Below are positions 15,309-24,020 of a DNA stretch of 45,331 nucleotides, one piece after another. The position numbers and the translations under genes were made by a program. Positions within the stretch are counted from its first letter, which is position 1. Each line of letters starts with the position of its first letter. The DNA lies in contig NZ_NCSU01000005.1 in the NCBI RefSeq assembly GCF_002088945.1, positions 1 to 45,331 on the forward strand, in the 5' to 3' direction. This stretch comes from Henriciella pelagia (GTDB lineage: Bacteria > Pseudomonadota > Alphaproteobacteria > Caulobacterales > Hyphomonadaceae). The notes under the pieces are model-generated. The model was not told the origin of the DNA. It worked only from the letters and a program-made list of their open reading frames with translations, and did no database searches.

Positions 15309-16609
15309 AACTGAATTTATTCTATGCGGCGCTGCTTTCGCCAGCGCTTTTGTATCTTAGTGCTTGCGGCAATGACGCCTCCGATTCGTCTGGTGCAAAC
15401 CGGACGCCCCCACAAGCCGAAGATGGCCATGACGACCACGAAGACGGTAGTGATGAGGAGCATGAAAGCCATGATGAGGCCGATGGCGACGATCATGAGG
15501 GACATGAAGAAGGAGGCGGTCATACCGAACACGAAGGTGAAGGCGGCGATCATGTCGAGCTGACCGCCGAGGAGGCGGAAGCTGCCGGTATCCGGACCGG
15601 GCGAGCCCAGACCGGAGCGGTTTCGGGCCAGCTGGAACTGCCGGCCGAGATCCGTTTCGATGCGGACCGTGTCGCAAGGGTCTCGCCACAGGTCGAGGGC
15701 ACCGTTGCCCAACTTTATGCAGGCGAAGGCGATATCGTGAAAGCCGGCGCCACGCTTGCCCGGCTGACCAGTCGTGAACTCGCCGGCCTAAAGGCCGATT
15801 ATCTGAATGCCCTGAGCGCCGAGCGCCTCGCGCAAGCCGAGCTTGAGCGTGAGGAAAACCTCTGGGAGCAGAAAATCACCGCCGAGGCCGATCTGCAGTC
15901 GGCGCGTGCGGCATTCGCCGCAGCCAATGCCGGCCGGGAAGCTGCTGAAAACAGGCTTCATGCGATCGGCATTGGTCATGGCACACTGGACAAGCTTAAT
16001 GAGGCTGCGGATGGGTCGCTTGCACAAGCCTATGTGACGGCTCCCCTTGCCGGAGAGGTGATTCAGCGGAGCGTTTCTCTTGGAGAAACCGTATCGGCTG
16101 GCGGCGCGCCCATCTTTGTCATCATCGATGATAGCGTCGTCTGGGCCGACATCGCCGTCTACAAGGAAGATCTCGGCAAGGTCAGCGAAGGCCAGACCGT
16201 GACCTTCCAGCAGGAAGATGGCCGCGTCCTGGCCGAAGGGACAATTTCAAATGTCCTGCCTGTCATCAATGAGGCATCCCGCACCGCGACCGCGCGGGTC
16301 ATTGTCGACAATGCCGAACACAGGCTGAAGCCCGGTCAGTTCGTAACGGCGCGGATCGACACGGGAGAGGGGCGCCCCGTCGTGCGCGTTCCCTCCGATG
16401 CGATTGTCAGTGTTGAAGACAGGATGTCGGTCTTCGTCCCGACGGATGACGGGTTCGAACCGCGCGAGGTCCGGACAGGAGAGAGTGCAGGCAGCTATAC
16501 CGAGATCATTTCCGGGCTCGAGGCCGACGAAGCATTCGTTGCCGAGGGCGCCTTCACCCTGAAAGCGCAGCTTGAAAAAGACGCTTTCGGCGACGGCCAC
16601 GCACACTAG
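15305..16609 (+). CDS. czcB: CzcB-like periplasmic adaptor with His-rich N-terminus
   Basis: A 434-residue membrane-fusion protein joining inner pump to outer channel. The N-terminus has a lipobox-like LYLSACGND (Cys ~21), so it may be lipid-anchored. Residues ~35-80 are extremely rich in His, Asp and Glu (repeated HDDHED/HEGHEE patterns), typical of CzcB-type metal binding. The hairpin and lipoyl-like domains follow (VEGTVAQLYAGEGDIVKAG, later AYVTAPLAGEVIQRSVSLGE), then the beta-barrel and LKPGQFVTARIDTGEG. A 12-bp gap with AGGAG separates it from czcA. Confidence 0.92.
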   Translation: MKLNLFYAALLSPALLYLSACGNDASDSSGANRTPPQAEDGHDDHEDGSDEEHESHDEADGDDHEGHEEGGGHTEHEGEGGDHVELTAEEAEAAGIRTGRAQTGAVSGQLELPAEIRFDADRVARVSPQVEGTVAQLYAGEGDIVKAGATLARLTSRELAGLKADYLNALSAERLAQAELEREENLWEQKITAEADLQSARAAFAAANAGREAAENRLHAIGIGHGTLDKLNEAADGSLAQAYVTAPLAGEVIQRSVSLGETVSAGGAPIFVIIDDSVVWADIAVYKEDLGKVSEGQTVTFQQEDGRVLAEGTISNVLPVINEASRTATARVIVDNAEHRLKPGQFVTARIDTGEGRPVVRVPSDAIVSVEDRMSVFVPTDDGFEPREVRTGESAGSYTEIISGLEADEAFVAEGAFTLKAQLEKDAFGDGHAH

Positions 16610-16621
16610 GAGACCCGCAAA

Positions 16622-19600
16622 ATGATCAATTTGATGCACCGCCTTGCGGGTGGCCGGCTGCTTGCCGCCATTGCCGCACTCGCCCTGTCGATCGGGGGGC
16701 TGTTTGCCTTTCGCAGCCTGCCTGTCGACGCTTTTCCCGATCCCTCACCTTCTCTGGTCCAAGTCTTCACCGAAACTGAAGGCCTGTCGCCCGAAGAGGT
16801 CGAACGCTATGTCACCTATCCGATCGAGACGGCCATGTCCGGCCTCCCCAAGGTCGACGAGATCCGCTCGACATCCAATTTTGGCCTGTCTGTCATCAAT
16901 ATCTATTTCGAGGACGGCACGGACGTCTATTTTGCCCGCCAGGTCGTCGGTGAGCGCCTCGGCGAGGCCGCCGACGCCATTCCCGACGGTTTCGGCACAC
17001 CCAAGATGGGGCCGATTTCGACCGGCCTTGGTATCATCATGTACTATCGGCTCGTCGATGAGACCGGCGAGCGGTCGCTGGTTGAGCTGCGCGAGATTGC
17101 CGACTGGATGATCAAGTATCCGCTCCAGTCGGTTGAAGGGGTGACGGAGGTTCTGTCACTAGGGGGTTTCGAGAAGCAGTACCAGGTCCGCCTCGATCCC
17201 GATCAGCTGACATCCTATGACCTCAGCGTCGGCGAGGTGATTGCCGCCCTGGAGAGCGCCAATCGGACGGCCGGCGCGCAATTCATCGAAATTGGCGCCG
17301 AACAGTACACGGTGCGCGGGGTCGGGCTCGCTCGCTCCCTCGATGATCTGCGTGAAACGCCGGTCAAGACCGTGGATGGACGAACCGTCCGCGTCAACGA
17401 CCTCGGTGAAGTCGCCATCGGCGGCGGCGTCCGGCAGGGGCTCGCAACTGCCAATGGCGAAGGGGAGACCGTCGCCGGTCTCGTCCTGAAACTTTATGGC
17501 ACAAACACGTCTGAGGTGATCGAGAACGCTCAGGCGCGCTTCGACGAGATCAACCAGTCGCTTCCGGATGGCGTCAAAGCCGTTCCGTATTATGATCAGG
17601 GCACGCTGGTGAAAAAGGCGGCTGCGACCGTGACGACCGCGCTCTGGCAGGGCGCGCTCCTGGTCGCCGTCATCGTCTTCCTGTTCCTCGGCGGCTGGCG
17701 GCCAAGTCTTGTTGTCGTCATGGCTATTCCCTTCTCGGTCGGCTTTGCCTTCATCGCGATGAAGGCCCTCGGCATCGGGGCCAATCTGATGACGCTGGGC
17801 GGGGTAGCGATCGCCATCGGGATGATGGTCGACGGCGCCATCGTCATCGCCGAGAACGTGGATCGCGGCTTGCGCGAACGACGCGAGGGTGAAGATAGCC
17901 GCACGACGGTCGCGCGAGCGAGCGCCGAAGTGATCGCGCCGCTAATTGCTGCCGTCGCCGTGGTGATCATCGTCTTCCTGCCGCTCTTTTCGCTACAGGG
18001 CACTGAAGGCAAGACGTTTCGGCCGCTCGCCGCTTCTGCCGCGCTCGCCATGACAGGGTCGCTGATCTATGCCGCGCTCATCGCTCCGGCGATGGCGCTC
18101 GGCCTCATGCGTCCGCCCAAGAGCAATAGCCAGGAGAGCGACAGCCGGCTTGTTTCGCTGATCAAGCCGCTTGCGGCCTTCTTCGTCCGGCGACGTCTCG
18201 CGGCGGTCGGGCTAGCAGGCGTCCTGCTTCTGGTTGGGGGCCTCTCAGCGACACGCCTTGGCTCGGAGTTCACGCCTGCGCTGGAGGAAGGCGATGTCCT
18301 GTTGCGTGTGACGATGGCGCCGTCCATCTCGCTAACCGAAGCAAAGGAAACGTCGACCCGCATCGAGACAAGACTGCTTGAAGCCTTCCCCGAGATCAGT
18401 TCCATTGTCAGCCGGATCGGCCGTGGGGAAGTCGGCGCGCATGCCGACCCGGTGAACAGTATCGAGGCCTTCGTGGCGCTCAAACCCCGAAGCGAATGGC
18501 GCAATGGCATCAGCCCGGATGAACTCCGGGCGTCGATCTCCGAGAATCTCGGCGGCTTTCCAGGCGTCAGGGTTAATGTCGGCCAGCCAATCGCCATGTC
18601 GGTTGATGAGCTCCTGACCGGCACAAAGGCGCAGCTGGCGGTCAAGATCTTCGGTCCGGATACGGAGGTCCTGCTCGAAGGCTCGCAGGACTTGCAGTCC
18701 ATTCTTCAGGAAATTCCTGGGGCGACCGACGTCCAGGCCGATCAGATCACCGGCGCGCCGCAGCTTGTGGTCTCGCTCAACCGTCCTGCGCTCGGCCGGT
18801 ATGGACTGAGCGTGGAGGAGGCGCTCGATGCCTTGCGTTCCGGCGTCGGCGGGGCAGAGGCTGGTGCCGTTTTTGAGGGAGTGCGCCAGTTTCCCGTCAT
18901 CGTGCGCTATGCCGAAGAGGACCGCAACACGCCCGCGGCCATCGGACGGATTATTCTGGAATCGTCCAGCGGCGCACGGGTTCCACTCGAAAGCGTGGCA
19001 AACATCAGGGAGATTGTCGGTCCACGTCAGATCACGCGCGAGAATGGTGAGCGATTCATCACCGTTCAGCTCAATGTGAGAGGACGCGATATTGGCAGCT
19101 ATGTCGCTGATGCGCAGCAATCGGTCGCCAGCCAGCTCGACCTGCCGGCTGGTTATCGCGTCGAATGGGGCGGACAGTTCGAACTCCAGCAGGAAGCGAA
19201 TGCGCGGTTCGCGGTCGTGATCCCGATCACGCTCGGTATCGTATTCCTGATCCTGCTATTGACGTTCGGGCGCATGAAATCGGCCATCCTGATCCTGCTC
19301 AACATTCCGCTGGCGCTGACCGGCGGGGCGATGGCGCTCTGGATTGCAGGCCTGCCGATCTCGGTGCCTGCGACGGTCGGCTTTATTGCCCTGTTCGGTA
19401 TCGCGCTCGGCAATGGCATGGTGCTGGTCAGTTTCATGGATGATTTTGCCAGGGAGGGCCGTGGTCGCGATGAACTTGCCGTCGAGGCGGCAGGCTTGCG
19501 GGCACGTCCTGTGCTGATGACCGCCCTTACGACGGCGCTCGGCCTTGCGCCGCTGCTCTTCGCAAGTGGTGTCGGTGCTGAAGTGCAGCGGCCACTGGCC

Positions 19601-19735
19601 ACGGTGGTCATGGGCGGGCTGGTCTCCTCGACCGTGCTAACTTTGCTGGTGCTACCCGCCCTTCACCGCTGGTTCGCACCAAAGCCCGACGCGCACCATT
19701 CCTTGTTGGAGGCCGAGCATGTTCATCCATCGTGA
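16622..19735 (+). CDS. czcA: CzcA-like RND heavy-metal efflux pump
   Basis: A 1,037-residue HME-RND proton antiporter of the inner membrane, of normal family length, with the usual 12 membrane segments and two large periplasmic loops. TM4 carries AIAIGMMVDGAIVIAENVDR (residues 396-415). This keeps the DGA...EN core of divalent-cation pumps (D404, E411), but the first acidic residue of the classical DFG triplet is Ala (AIG). Substrate is therefore probably Zn/Cd/Co or Ni, though not certain. It works with czcC and czcB. Its 3' end overlaps the start of the small lipoprotein gene by 17 bp. Confidence 0.93.
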   Translation: MINLMHRLAGGRLLAAIAALALSIGGLFAFRSLPVDAFPDPSPSLVQVFTETEGLSPEEVERYVTYPIETAMSGLPKVDEIRSTSNFGLSVINIYFEDGTDVYFARQVVGERLGEAADAIPDGFGTPKMGPISTGLGIIMYYRLVDETGERSLVELREIADWMIKYPLQSVEGVTEVLSLGGFEKQYQVRLDPDQLTSYDLSVGEVIAALESANRTAGAQFIEIGAEQYTVRGVGLARSLDDLRETPVKTVDGRTVRVNDLGEVAIGGGVRQGLATANGEGETVAGLVLKLYGTNTSEVIENAQARFDEINQSLPDGVKAVPYYDQGTLVKKAAATVTTALWQGALLVAVIVFLFLGGWRPSLVVVMAIPFSVGFAFIAMKALGIGANLMTLGGVAIAIGMMVDGAIVIAENVDRGLRERREGEDSRTTVARASAEVIAPLIAAVAVVIIVFLPLFSLQGTEGKTFRPLAASAALAMTGSLIYAALIAPAMALGLMRPPKSNSQESDSRLVSLIKPLAAFFVRRRLAAVGLAGVLLLVGGLSATRLGSEFTPALEEGDVLLRVTMAPSISLTEAKETSTRIETRLLEAFPEISSIVSRIGRGEVGAHADPVNSIEAFVALKPRSEWRNGISPDELRASISENLGGFPGVRVNVGQPIAMSVDELLTGTKAQLAVKIFGPDTEVLLEGSQDLQSILQEIPGATDVQADQITGAPQLVVSLNRPALGRYGLSVEEALDALRSGVGGAEAGAVFEGVRQFPVIVRYAEEDRNTPAAIGRIILESSSGARVPLESVANIREIVGPRQITRENGERFITVQLNVRGRDIGSYVADAQQSVASQLDLPAGYRVEWGGQFELQQEANARFAVVIPITLGIVFLILLLTFGRMKSAILILLNIPLALTGGAMALWIAGLPISVPATVGFIALFGIALGNGMVLVSFMDDFAREGRGRDELAVEAAGLRARPVLMTALTTALGLAPLLFASGVGAEVQRPLATVVMGGLVSSTVLTLLVLPALHRWFAPKPDAHHSLLEAEHVHPS

Positions 19736-19967
19736 ACTTCGCTTCGCGGTCATGTCCGTTTCTCTCGCAGCCCTGGCCGGCTGCGAGAGTCTCGACAACG
19801 TGATGGGGGCCCTTTCAAGTGAGCAGTCGGCCAAGGTGCAGGAGGAATGCGGCCTGATACCACCAAAGAGCCGCGTAAAAAACGCGGTACACGCGCGGCG
19901 ACGCGCGTATCTCGAGTGCAAGCGCAAGGTGCTGGAAGAGGAGGCCGATCCTGAGCCACGCACATGA
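19719..19967 (+). CDS. Small lipoprotein after czcA
   Basis: An 82-residue probable lipoprotein. The signal region FAVMSVSLAALAGC ends in a lipobox (LAGC, Cys22). The mature part is charged and contains two more Cys in EECGLIPP and LECKRK. It overlaps the end of czcA by 17 bp and the decayed czcD start by about the same, so it belongs to the czc operon. I recognise no family. It may be an accessory to the pump or a metal-binding lipoprotein. Confidence 0.6.
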   Translation: MFIHRELRFAVMSVSLAALAGCESLDNVMGALSSEQSAKVQEECGLIPPKSRVKNAVHARRRAYLECKRKVLEEEADPEPRT

Positions 19968-20450
19968 TCATGACGATCTTGATCCCGCGAGCGATGATCG
20001 TCGGGTCTCCATTGCCATCTGGTCAATAAGACTGTCATACGGATCACTGATCCGCCCGCCGTTGGTGGCTGGACGATCGTTATTCTTGGCGGTGTTGCGC
20101 TGGTCATTGCAGAGCTTACAGCCCTCCTGATCTATTCGGTGCAGAATGGGAGCGTGAATATCCGGGCGCTCCTCCTTCACAATCTGTCCGACGCACTCGC
20201 ATCTGTAGCCGTGGTTGCGGGCGACGCGCTCATCCTCATCTATGACTGAATACTGTTCGATCCGTTCGTGACGATCGGTATCGCGGTAACATTCTCTGCC
20301 TGTCGTTCCGCGAAATCGGCGGGCCGATCCACATGTTGTGGCTAGGCAGTCCGCCGGACATTGACATCGGTACCGTCATTGAGGCGATGCGGAGCGGTGA
20401 TGGTGTCGTGGATGTCCATCATTTGCATCTCCGGCAGATGCAGGAGCCCC
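19951..20450 (+). pseudogene. czcD: Decayed CzcD-like CDF transporter
   Basis: Remnant of a CDF transporter in several frames. The His-rich start SHAHDHDDLDPASDDRRVSI reads from 19951 with CTG in place of ATG. TM1-TM3 are missing. TM4-TM5 follow in another frame (TIVILGGVALVIAELTALL, LLHNLSDALASVAVVAGDAL) and end at TGA. The cytoplasmic domain survives in pieces (GGPIHMLWLGSPPDIDIG, then GDGVVDVHHLHLRQMQE). At least two frameshifts and an internal deletion make it non-functional. The remnant ends where the oppositely oriented merR begins, marking the Czc/mer module junction. Confidence 0.85.
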
Positions 20451-20455
20451 TTTTG

Positions 20456-20872
20456 TCAGCTATCTTCGAACAGTTTGTCGGTGAGTGCGCAATCGGGTGT
20501 TTCAGCGCCGGTGCAACCAGCCATGATCTCGCCGAGCCGTCGATCCATCTGCTTCAGATCGGCGATGCGTTTACGGATATCGCCCCGATGTGCTTCTGCC
20601 AGCGCCCTGACCTCCGCGCAGCTCGGCCTGCCATCATTGATGCCAAGTAGCGAGCGTACATCTTCCACGGAGAAGCCGAGGCTGCGGGCTCGCAATATGA
20701 AACGCAGTCGTACCTGATCTTCATTCGAATACAGCCGGTGGCCACTTGCCGTGCGGGCTGGTTCGGGCAGCAATTCGATCTTTTCATAATAGCGGATCGT
20801 TTCAAGATTGCAGCCGAGCCGCCCGGCCAGTTCAGCCCGTTTGAGTGCTGCTCGCGGCGATGTGATGGCCAT
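20456..20872 (-). CDS. merR: MerR, Hg(II)-responsive regulator
   Basis: A 138-residue MerR. The winged HTH (residues ~11-60: AELAGRLGCNLETIRYYE, SGHRLY, LRFILRARSLGFS) leads into the dimerisation helix. The three Hg(II) ligands are at C85, C120 and C128, close to the spacing in Tn501 MerR (C82, C117, C126). The ATG at 20872 gives the standard N-terminus. It is divergent from merT, with the operator between them, the classical mer arrangement. It should repress merTPA without mercury and activate it with Hg(II). Confidence 0.92.
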   Translation of the reverse strand: MAITSPRAALKRAELAGRLGCNLETIRYYEKIELLPEPARTASGHRLYSNEDQVRLRFILRARSLGFSVEDVRSLLGINDGRPSCAEVRALAEAHRGDIRKRIADLKQMDRRLGEIMAGCTGAETPDCALTDKLFEDS

Positions 20873-20886
20873 GATGAAATACCCAC

Positions 20887-20917
20887 TTGTGTCTGTACCA
20901 ACTACAGAGCGTAACGT
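20887..20917 (+). promoter_or_regulatory. mer promoter and MerR operator
   Basis: TTGTGT (20887-20892) and TAACGT (20912-20917) are separated by 19 bp. The perfect dyad TCTGTA-CCAAC-TACAGA (20892-20908) lies in the spacer. This is the standard MerR-controlled layout, reading into merT 36 bp away. Confidence 0.75.
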
Positions 20918-20952
20918 GATCATGATCAATAAAGCAATGGGAACAGCTGGTC

Positions 20953-21327
20953 ATGGCAGGTACGGAAAACAGCCCAGCAAATGAGCGTCGCTCAAGGTGG
21001 CTTGTTGCCGGTGGCATGCTGGGGGCATTCCTTGCATCATCCTGCTGCATCGTGCCGCTTGTGCTGATCAGTCTCGGTGTTTCCGGAGCGTGGATTGGCC
21101 AGTTGACGGCGCTGGAACCCTACAAGCCCCTTTTTCTTCTGGTCGCGATCGGATTTCTCGCGGCTGGGTTCTGGGATGTCTATTTTCGAAAAACCAGTGT
21201 CTGCGAGGATGGTAGCTATTGCGCCCGTTTGCAGTCGTCAGTCGTCAAGCAGGTCGCCCTGTGGAGCGGCGCGCTTGTCGTGCTGGCGGCCTTGACCATC
21301 GATGTATGGGCACCGTTATTTTACTAG
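20953..21327 (+). CDS. merT: MerT, mercuric ion transport protein
   Basis: A 124-residue inner-membrane Hg(II) importer with three membrane segments. The paired cysteines in TM1 (ASSCCIVPL, about residues 31-32) accept Hg from MerP. The cytoplasmic pair CEDGSYC (about residues 83-89) passes it on to MerA. The length is typical. merP follows after 14 bp. Start at 20953 agrees with the family N-terminus. Confidence 0.94.
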   Translation: MAGTENSPANERRSRWLVAGGMLGAFLASSCCIVPLVLISLGVSGAWIGQLTALEPYKPLFLLVAIGFLAAGFWDVYFRKTSVCEDGSYCARLQSSVVKQVALWSGALVVLAALTIDVWAPLFY

Positions 21328-21341
21328 CCAGGGAGACAAGT

Positions 21342-21665
21342 ATGAAACGCACATGGATGATCGCCGGACTGGCAGGTCTGGCACTCGCGGGGGGGCTCGC
21401 AGTCGCCGGCGCGCAGAATGCTCCGGATGCCTCGGTGGAGGTCGAACAGGCGACAGCCCGTTTTACGATCGGAAACATGACCTGCGCGACATGTCCGATT
21501 GCTGTCAGGAAAGCGATGATGCGTGTCGAGGGCGTTAAATCTGTCGATATCGATTATGCGGCCAGGACCGCAGAAGTGGTTTACGATACGGCGGCGACAA
21601 CGCCTGAGCTGATCGCTGCGGCTTCAACCGATGTAGGATACCCGGCAAGCGTTACGGACGGTTGA
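21342..21665 (+). CDS. merP: MerP, periplasmic mercury-binding protein
   Basis: A 107-residue periplasmic protein with a signal peptide (residues 1-24, ending AVAGAQ) and one HMA domain. The Hg(II)-binding motif is GNMTCATCP (Cys pair around residues 48 and 51). GGGAGA lies 5-10 bases before the ATG. It binds Hg(II) outside the membrane and hands it to MerT. Confidence 0.94.
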   Translation: MKRTWMIAGLAGLALAGGLAVAGAQNAPDASVEVEQATARFTIGNMTCATCPIAVRKAMMRVEGVKSVDIDYAARTAEVVYDTAATTPELIAAASTDVGYPASVTDG

Positions 21666-21753
21666 ACACGCAGCATCTGGAATATCCTGATGAGGCACCT
21701 GCCAGTCGATGTTCGCATACATCGTCAGATTTTTACACAAGGCTTTCACTTTG

Positions 21754-22090
21754 ATGTCAAAATGGACTGACCGAAAACTGCTGATAACGGGTCTGGCCGG
21801 TACCGTCATTGCGACACCTTCTTGTTTTGCATCAATGAGCATGTGCCTCAGCCCCGGCCGGGTACCAAAAATGGACAGGCTGAACCTTGAAGCTGCCTGC
21901 GCCGAGTGCACTCGGCGGGGCATCCAGGTGAACACATCGATGCGTACGAGCGATCCCGCGGTCTTCGCCGCAGGCGAATGCGGCGACAGCGGCCTCAACC
22001 TGATCCCGGCCACGCCTCCGACATCGGGTCGATGGTGTGATTTTGAATACTTGATCGAGGCCGCGTCGCCATGCCTGGTCACAAGCCAAG
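21754..22090 (+). pseudogene. merF-like and pyridine-nucleotide oxidoreductase remnants
   Basis: A mosaic of two gene remnants between merP and merA. MSKWTDRKLLITGLAGTVIA from 21754 resembles the start of MerF, a small Hg transporter, but the CCFTP motif is disrupted and the second helix is missing. Downstream, RGIQVNTSMRTSDPAVFAAG resembles the FAD/NAD-binding C-terminal part of NirB-type or similar flavin oxidoreductases. The reading frame stays open to 22143, across the merA start, but I doubt that a working protein is made. The oxidoreductase assignment rests on one motif only. Confidence 0.5.
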
Positions 22091-22099
22091 GAAGAAATA

Positions 22100-23551
22100 A
22101 TGAATCAAACCGTAAAGACAGGCGATTGCTGCTCCGTCAATAAAAACGGCGACGACAGCTATGACCTCATCGTCATAGGTGCTGGCTCGGCCGGGTTTTC
22201 GGCTTCGATTAGCGCGGCCGAGGCCGGCAGGCGCGTGGCCATGGTTGGGCATGGCACCATCGGCGGCACCTGCGTCAATGTCGGCTGCGTGCCGTCCAAG
22301 GCGATGATACGGGCCGGTGAAGCGGTGCATGCTGGTACAGCGGCGGCACGGTTTCCGGGCATTGAGCCCTGTGCGCAGAGCGTGGACTGGTCGGCGGTCG
22401 TCAAGGGCACGGCCGATCTGGTCGACGAGATGCGCCAGAAAAAATACATCGACCTGCTGCCTTCCTATGAGAATGTCACCTATATCGAGGAAGGTGCCGC
22501 ACGCCTGATCGAAGGTGGGATTGAGGTCGGCGGGCGGATCATCGCTGCACCGAAGGTTCTGATCGCCACCGGCTCGCGCCCTTTCTTGCCGGAAATTGAC
22601 GGGATCGAGACCGTGGAGGCGCTGGATTCCTGGGACCTTCTCAGCCTGCCCGATCAGCCCGAAAGCATCCTGGTACTGGGCGGCGGCTATATTGGCTGTG
22701 AACTGGCGCAGATGGCGTCGCGGCTGGGCGTCAAGGTTACACTGGTCACGCGTTCGCGCCTTCTGCCCGGCGTGGAACCGGAAGTGGCCAAGGCGTTGAC
22801 CGACGCGTTGAAGGCTGAGGGGGTCGCGGTCGAGACCGGCCTGTCCTACCGATCGGTGAGACGGAGTGACGGCGGCGTCACGCTGACAATCGAACGGGGT
22901 GGAAAGCCTGTGACCCTCTCCGCTCAGCGGCTTGTGGCCACCACAGGCCGGGTGGCCAATTCCGAAGACCTCGGCTTGCGCGAGTTCGGCATCGAGACCG
23001 ATGCGCGTGGATCGATCAAGGTCGGAGCCGACATGGCCACAACGCGGCCTGGCGTCTGGGCAGCGGGTGATGTCACCGATCGCGACCAGTTCGTCTACAT
23101 GGCCGCTTATGGGGCCAAGGTGGCGGCCAACAATGCGCTCGGGCTTCAGGATTTGCGCTATGACAATGGGGCCATGCCCTGGGTCGTGTTCACCGATCCG
23201 CAGGTCGCCGGCGTCGGCCTTTCCGAGGTGCAGGCGAAGGCAGCCGGTCATGACGTCAAGGCCAGCGTGCTGACGCTGGACCACGTGGCACGCGCCGCCG
23301 CCGCCCGCGATACCCGCGGCGTCATCAAGCTGGTCGCGGATGCGAAGACCGACCGCCTCCTGGGCGGACAGATCGCGGCGCCCGAAGGGTCTGATGCGAT
23401 TCAGACGCTGGCTATGGCGTTGAAGTTCGGCATGACGAGCAAGGCGCTTGGCGAGACAATTTTTCCATACCTGACAACTGTTGAAGGGTTAAAATTGGCG
23501 GCACAGACGTTCGACAAGGACGTGGCGAAGCTTTCATGCTGCGCAGGCTGA
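22100..23551 (+). CDS. merA: MerA, mercuric reductase (no NmerA domain)
   Basis: A 483-residue flavoprotein disulfide reductase that reduces Hg(II) to Hg(0) with NADPH. The FAD-binding GAGSAGFSA (residues ~27-35), the redox-active GGTCVNVGCVPSK (C58, C63), the NADPH-binding GGGYIGCELAQ and the C-terminal Cys pair KLSCCAG (C480, C481) that receives Hg are all present. The N-terminal HMA (NmerA) domain found in longer MerA forms is absent; a CC pair at residues 10-11 stands there instead. GGAAG lies 5 bases before the ATG. It is the last mer gene here. Confidence 0.95.
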   Translation: MNQTVKTGDCCSVNKNGDDSYDLIVIGAGSAGFSASISAAEAGRRVAMVGHGTIGGTCVNVGCVPSKAMIRAGEAVHAGTAAARFPGIEPCAQSVDWSAVVKGTADLVDEMRQKKYIDLLPSYENVTYIEEGAARLIEGGIEVGGRIIAAPKVLIATGSRPFLPEIDGIETVEALDSWDLLSLPDQPESILVLGGGYIGCELAQMASRLGVKVTLVTRSRLLPGVEPEVAKALTDALKAEGVAVETGLSYRSVRRSDGGVTLTIERGGKPVTLSAQRLVATTGRVANSEDLGLREFGIETDARGSIKVGADMATTRPGVWAAGDVTDRDQFVYMAAYGAKVAANNALGLQDLRYDNGAMPWVVFTDPQVAGVGLSEVQAKAAGHDVKASVLTLDHVARAAAARDTRGVIKLVADAKTDRLLGGQIAAPEGSDAIQTLAMALKFGMTSKALGETIFPYLTTVEGLKLAAQTFDKDVAKLSCCAG

Positions 23552-23611
23552 AACCAATTTTAACCGCAACGGGGCCTCGCCAGTCCAGCCAGATCAGGAA
23601 ACGTCCCAGCC

Positions 23612-23950
23612 ATGGATATTCGCGCGACGTTGTTGATCTATGCTGGCGCGGAAACCGCCGAAATTGCCGGTTGTTTTGCATTCTGGGCCTGGCTGCGGCT
23701 TGGAAAGTCCGCTTTCTGGCTGGTTCCGGGGATGATATCCCTTGTTGTATTCGCTTGGCTGCTGACACTGGTGGAAGCGTCTGCAGCCGGGCGCGCCTAT
23801 GCCGCCTATGGTGGGGTTTACATAACTTCCTCGCTCATCTGGCTATGGACCATTGAGGGGATTCGTCCCGACCGCTGGGATCTGATAGGGGTTGTAACCT
23901 GTCTGATCGGGGCTGCGGTTATTCTTTTTGGTCCGCGCATGCCAGTTTGA
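23612..23950 (+). CDS. YnfA-family (UPF0060) small membrane protein
   Basis: A 112-residue inner-membrane protein of the UPF0060/YnfA family, with about four membrane helices and the conserved [21 protein letters not shown] and YAAYGGVYI segments. The family belongs to the DMT transporter superfamily and has been proposed to act as a small efflux pump, though its substrates are not settled. It follows merA by 60 bp and converges with the copper block. It may be part of the mer transcript. No direct role in mercury resistance is established. Confidence 0.87.
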   Translation: MDIRATLLIYAGAETAEIAGCFAFWAWLRLGKSAFWLVPGMISLVVFAWLLTLVEASAAGRAYAAYGGVYITSSLIWLWTIEGIRPDRWDLIGVVTCLIGAAVILFGPRMPV

Positions 23951-24020
23951 CACTATGGCGAAACGGGTCTTTATCGTCTTCCCTTTAGCTCGATCGGGGA
24001 CAGTGCCGGAGTATGCCGCC

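Noticed and set aside
22079..23284. Minus-strand ORF of 401 codons
   Set aside because: Antisense to merA, whose motifs are complete; no recognisable protein.
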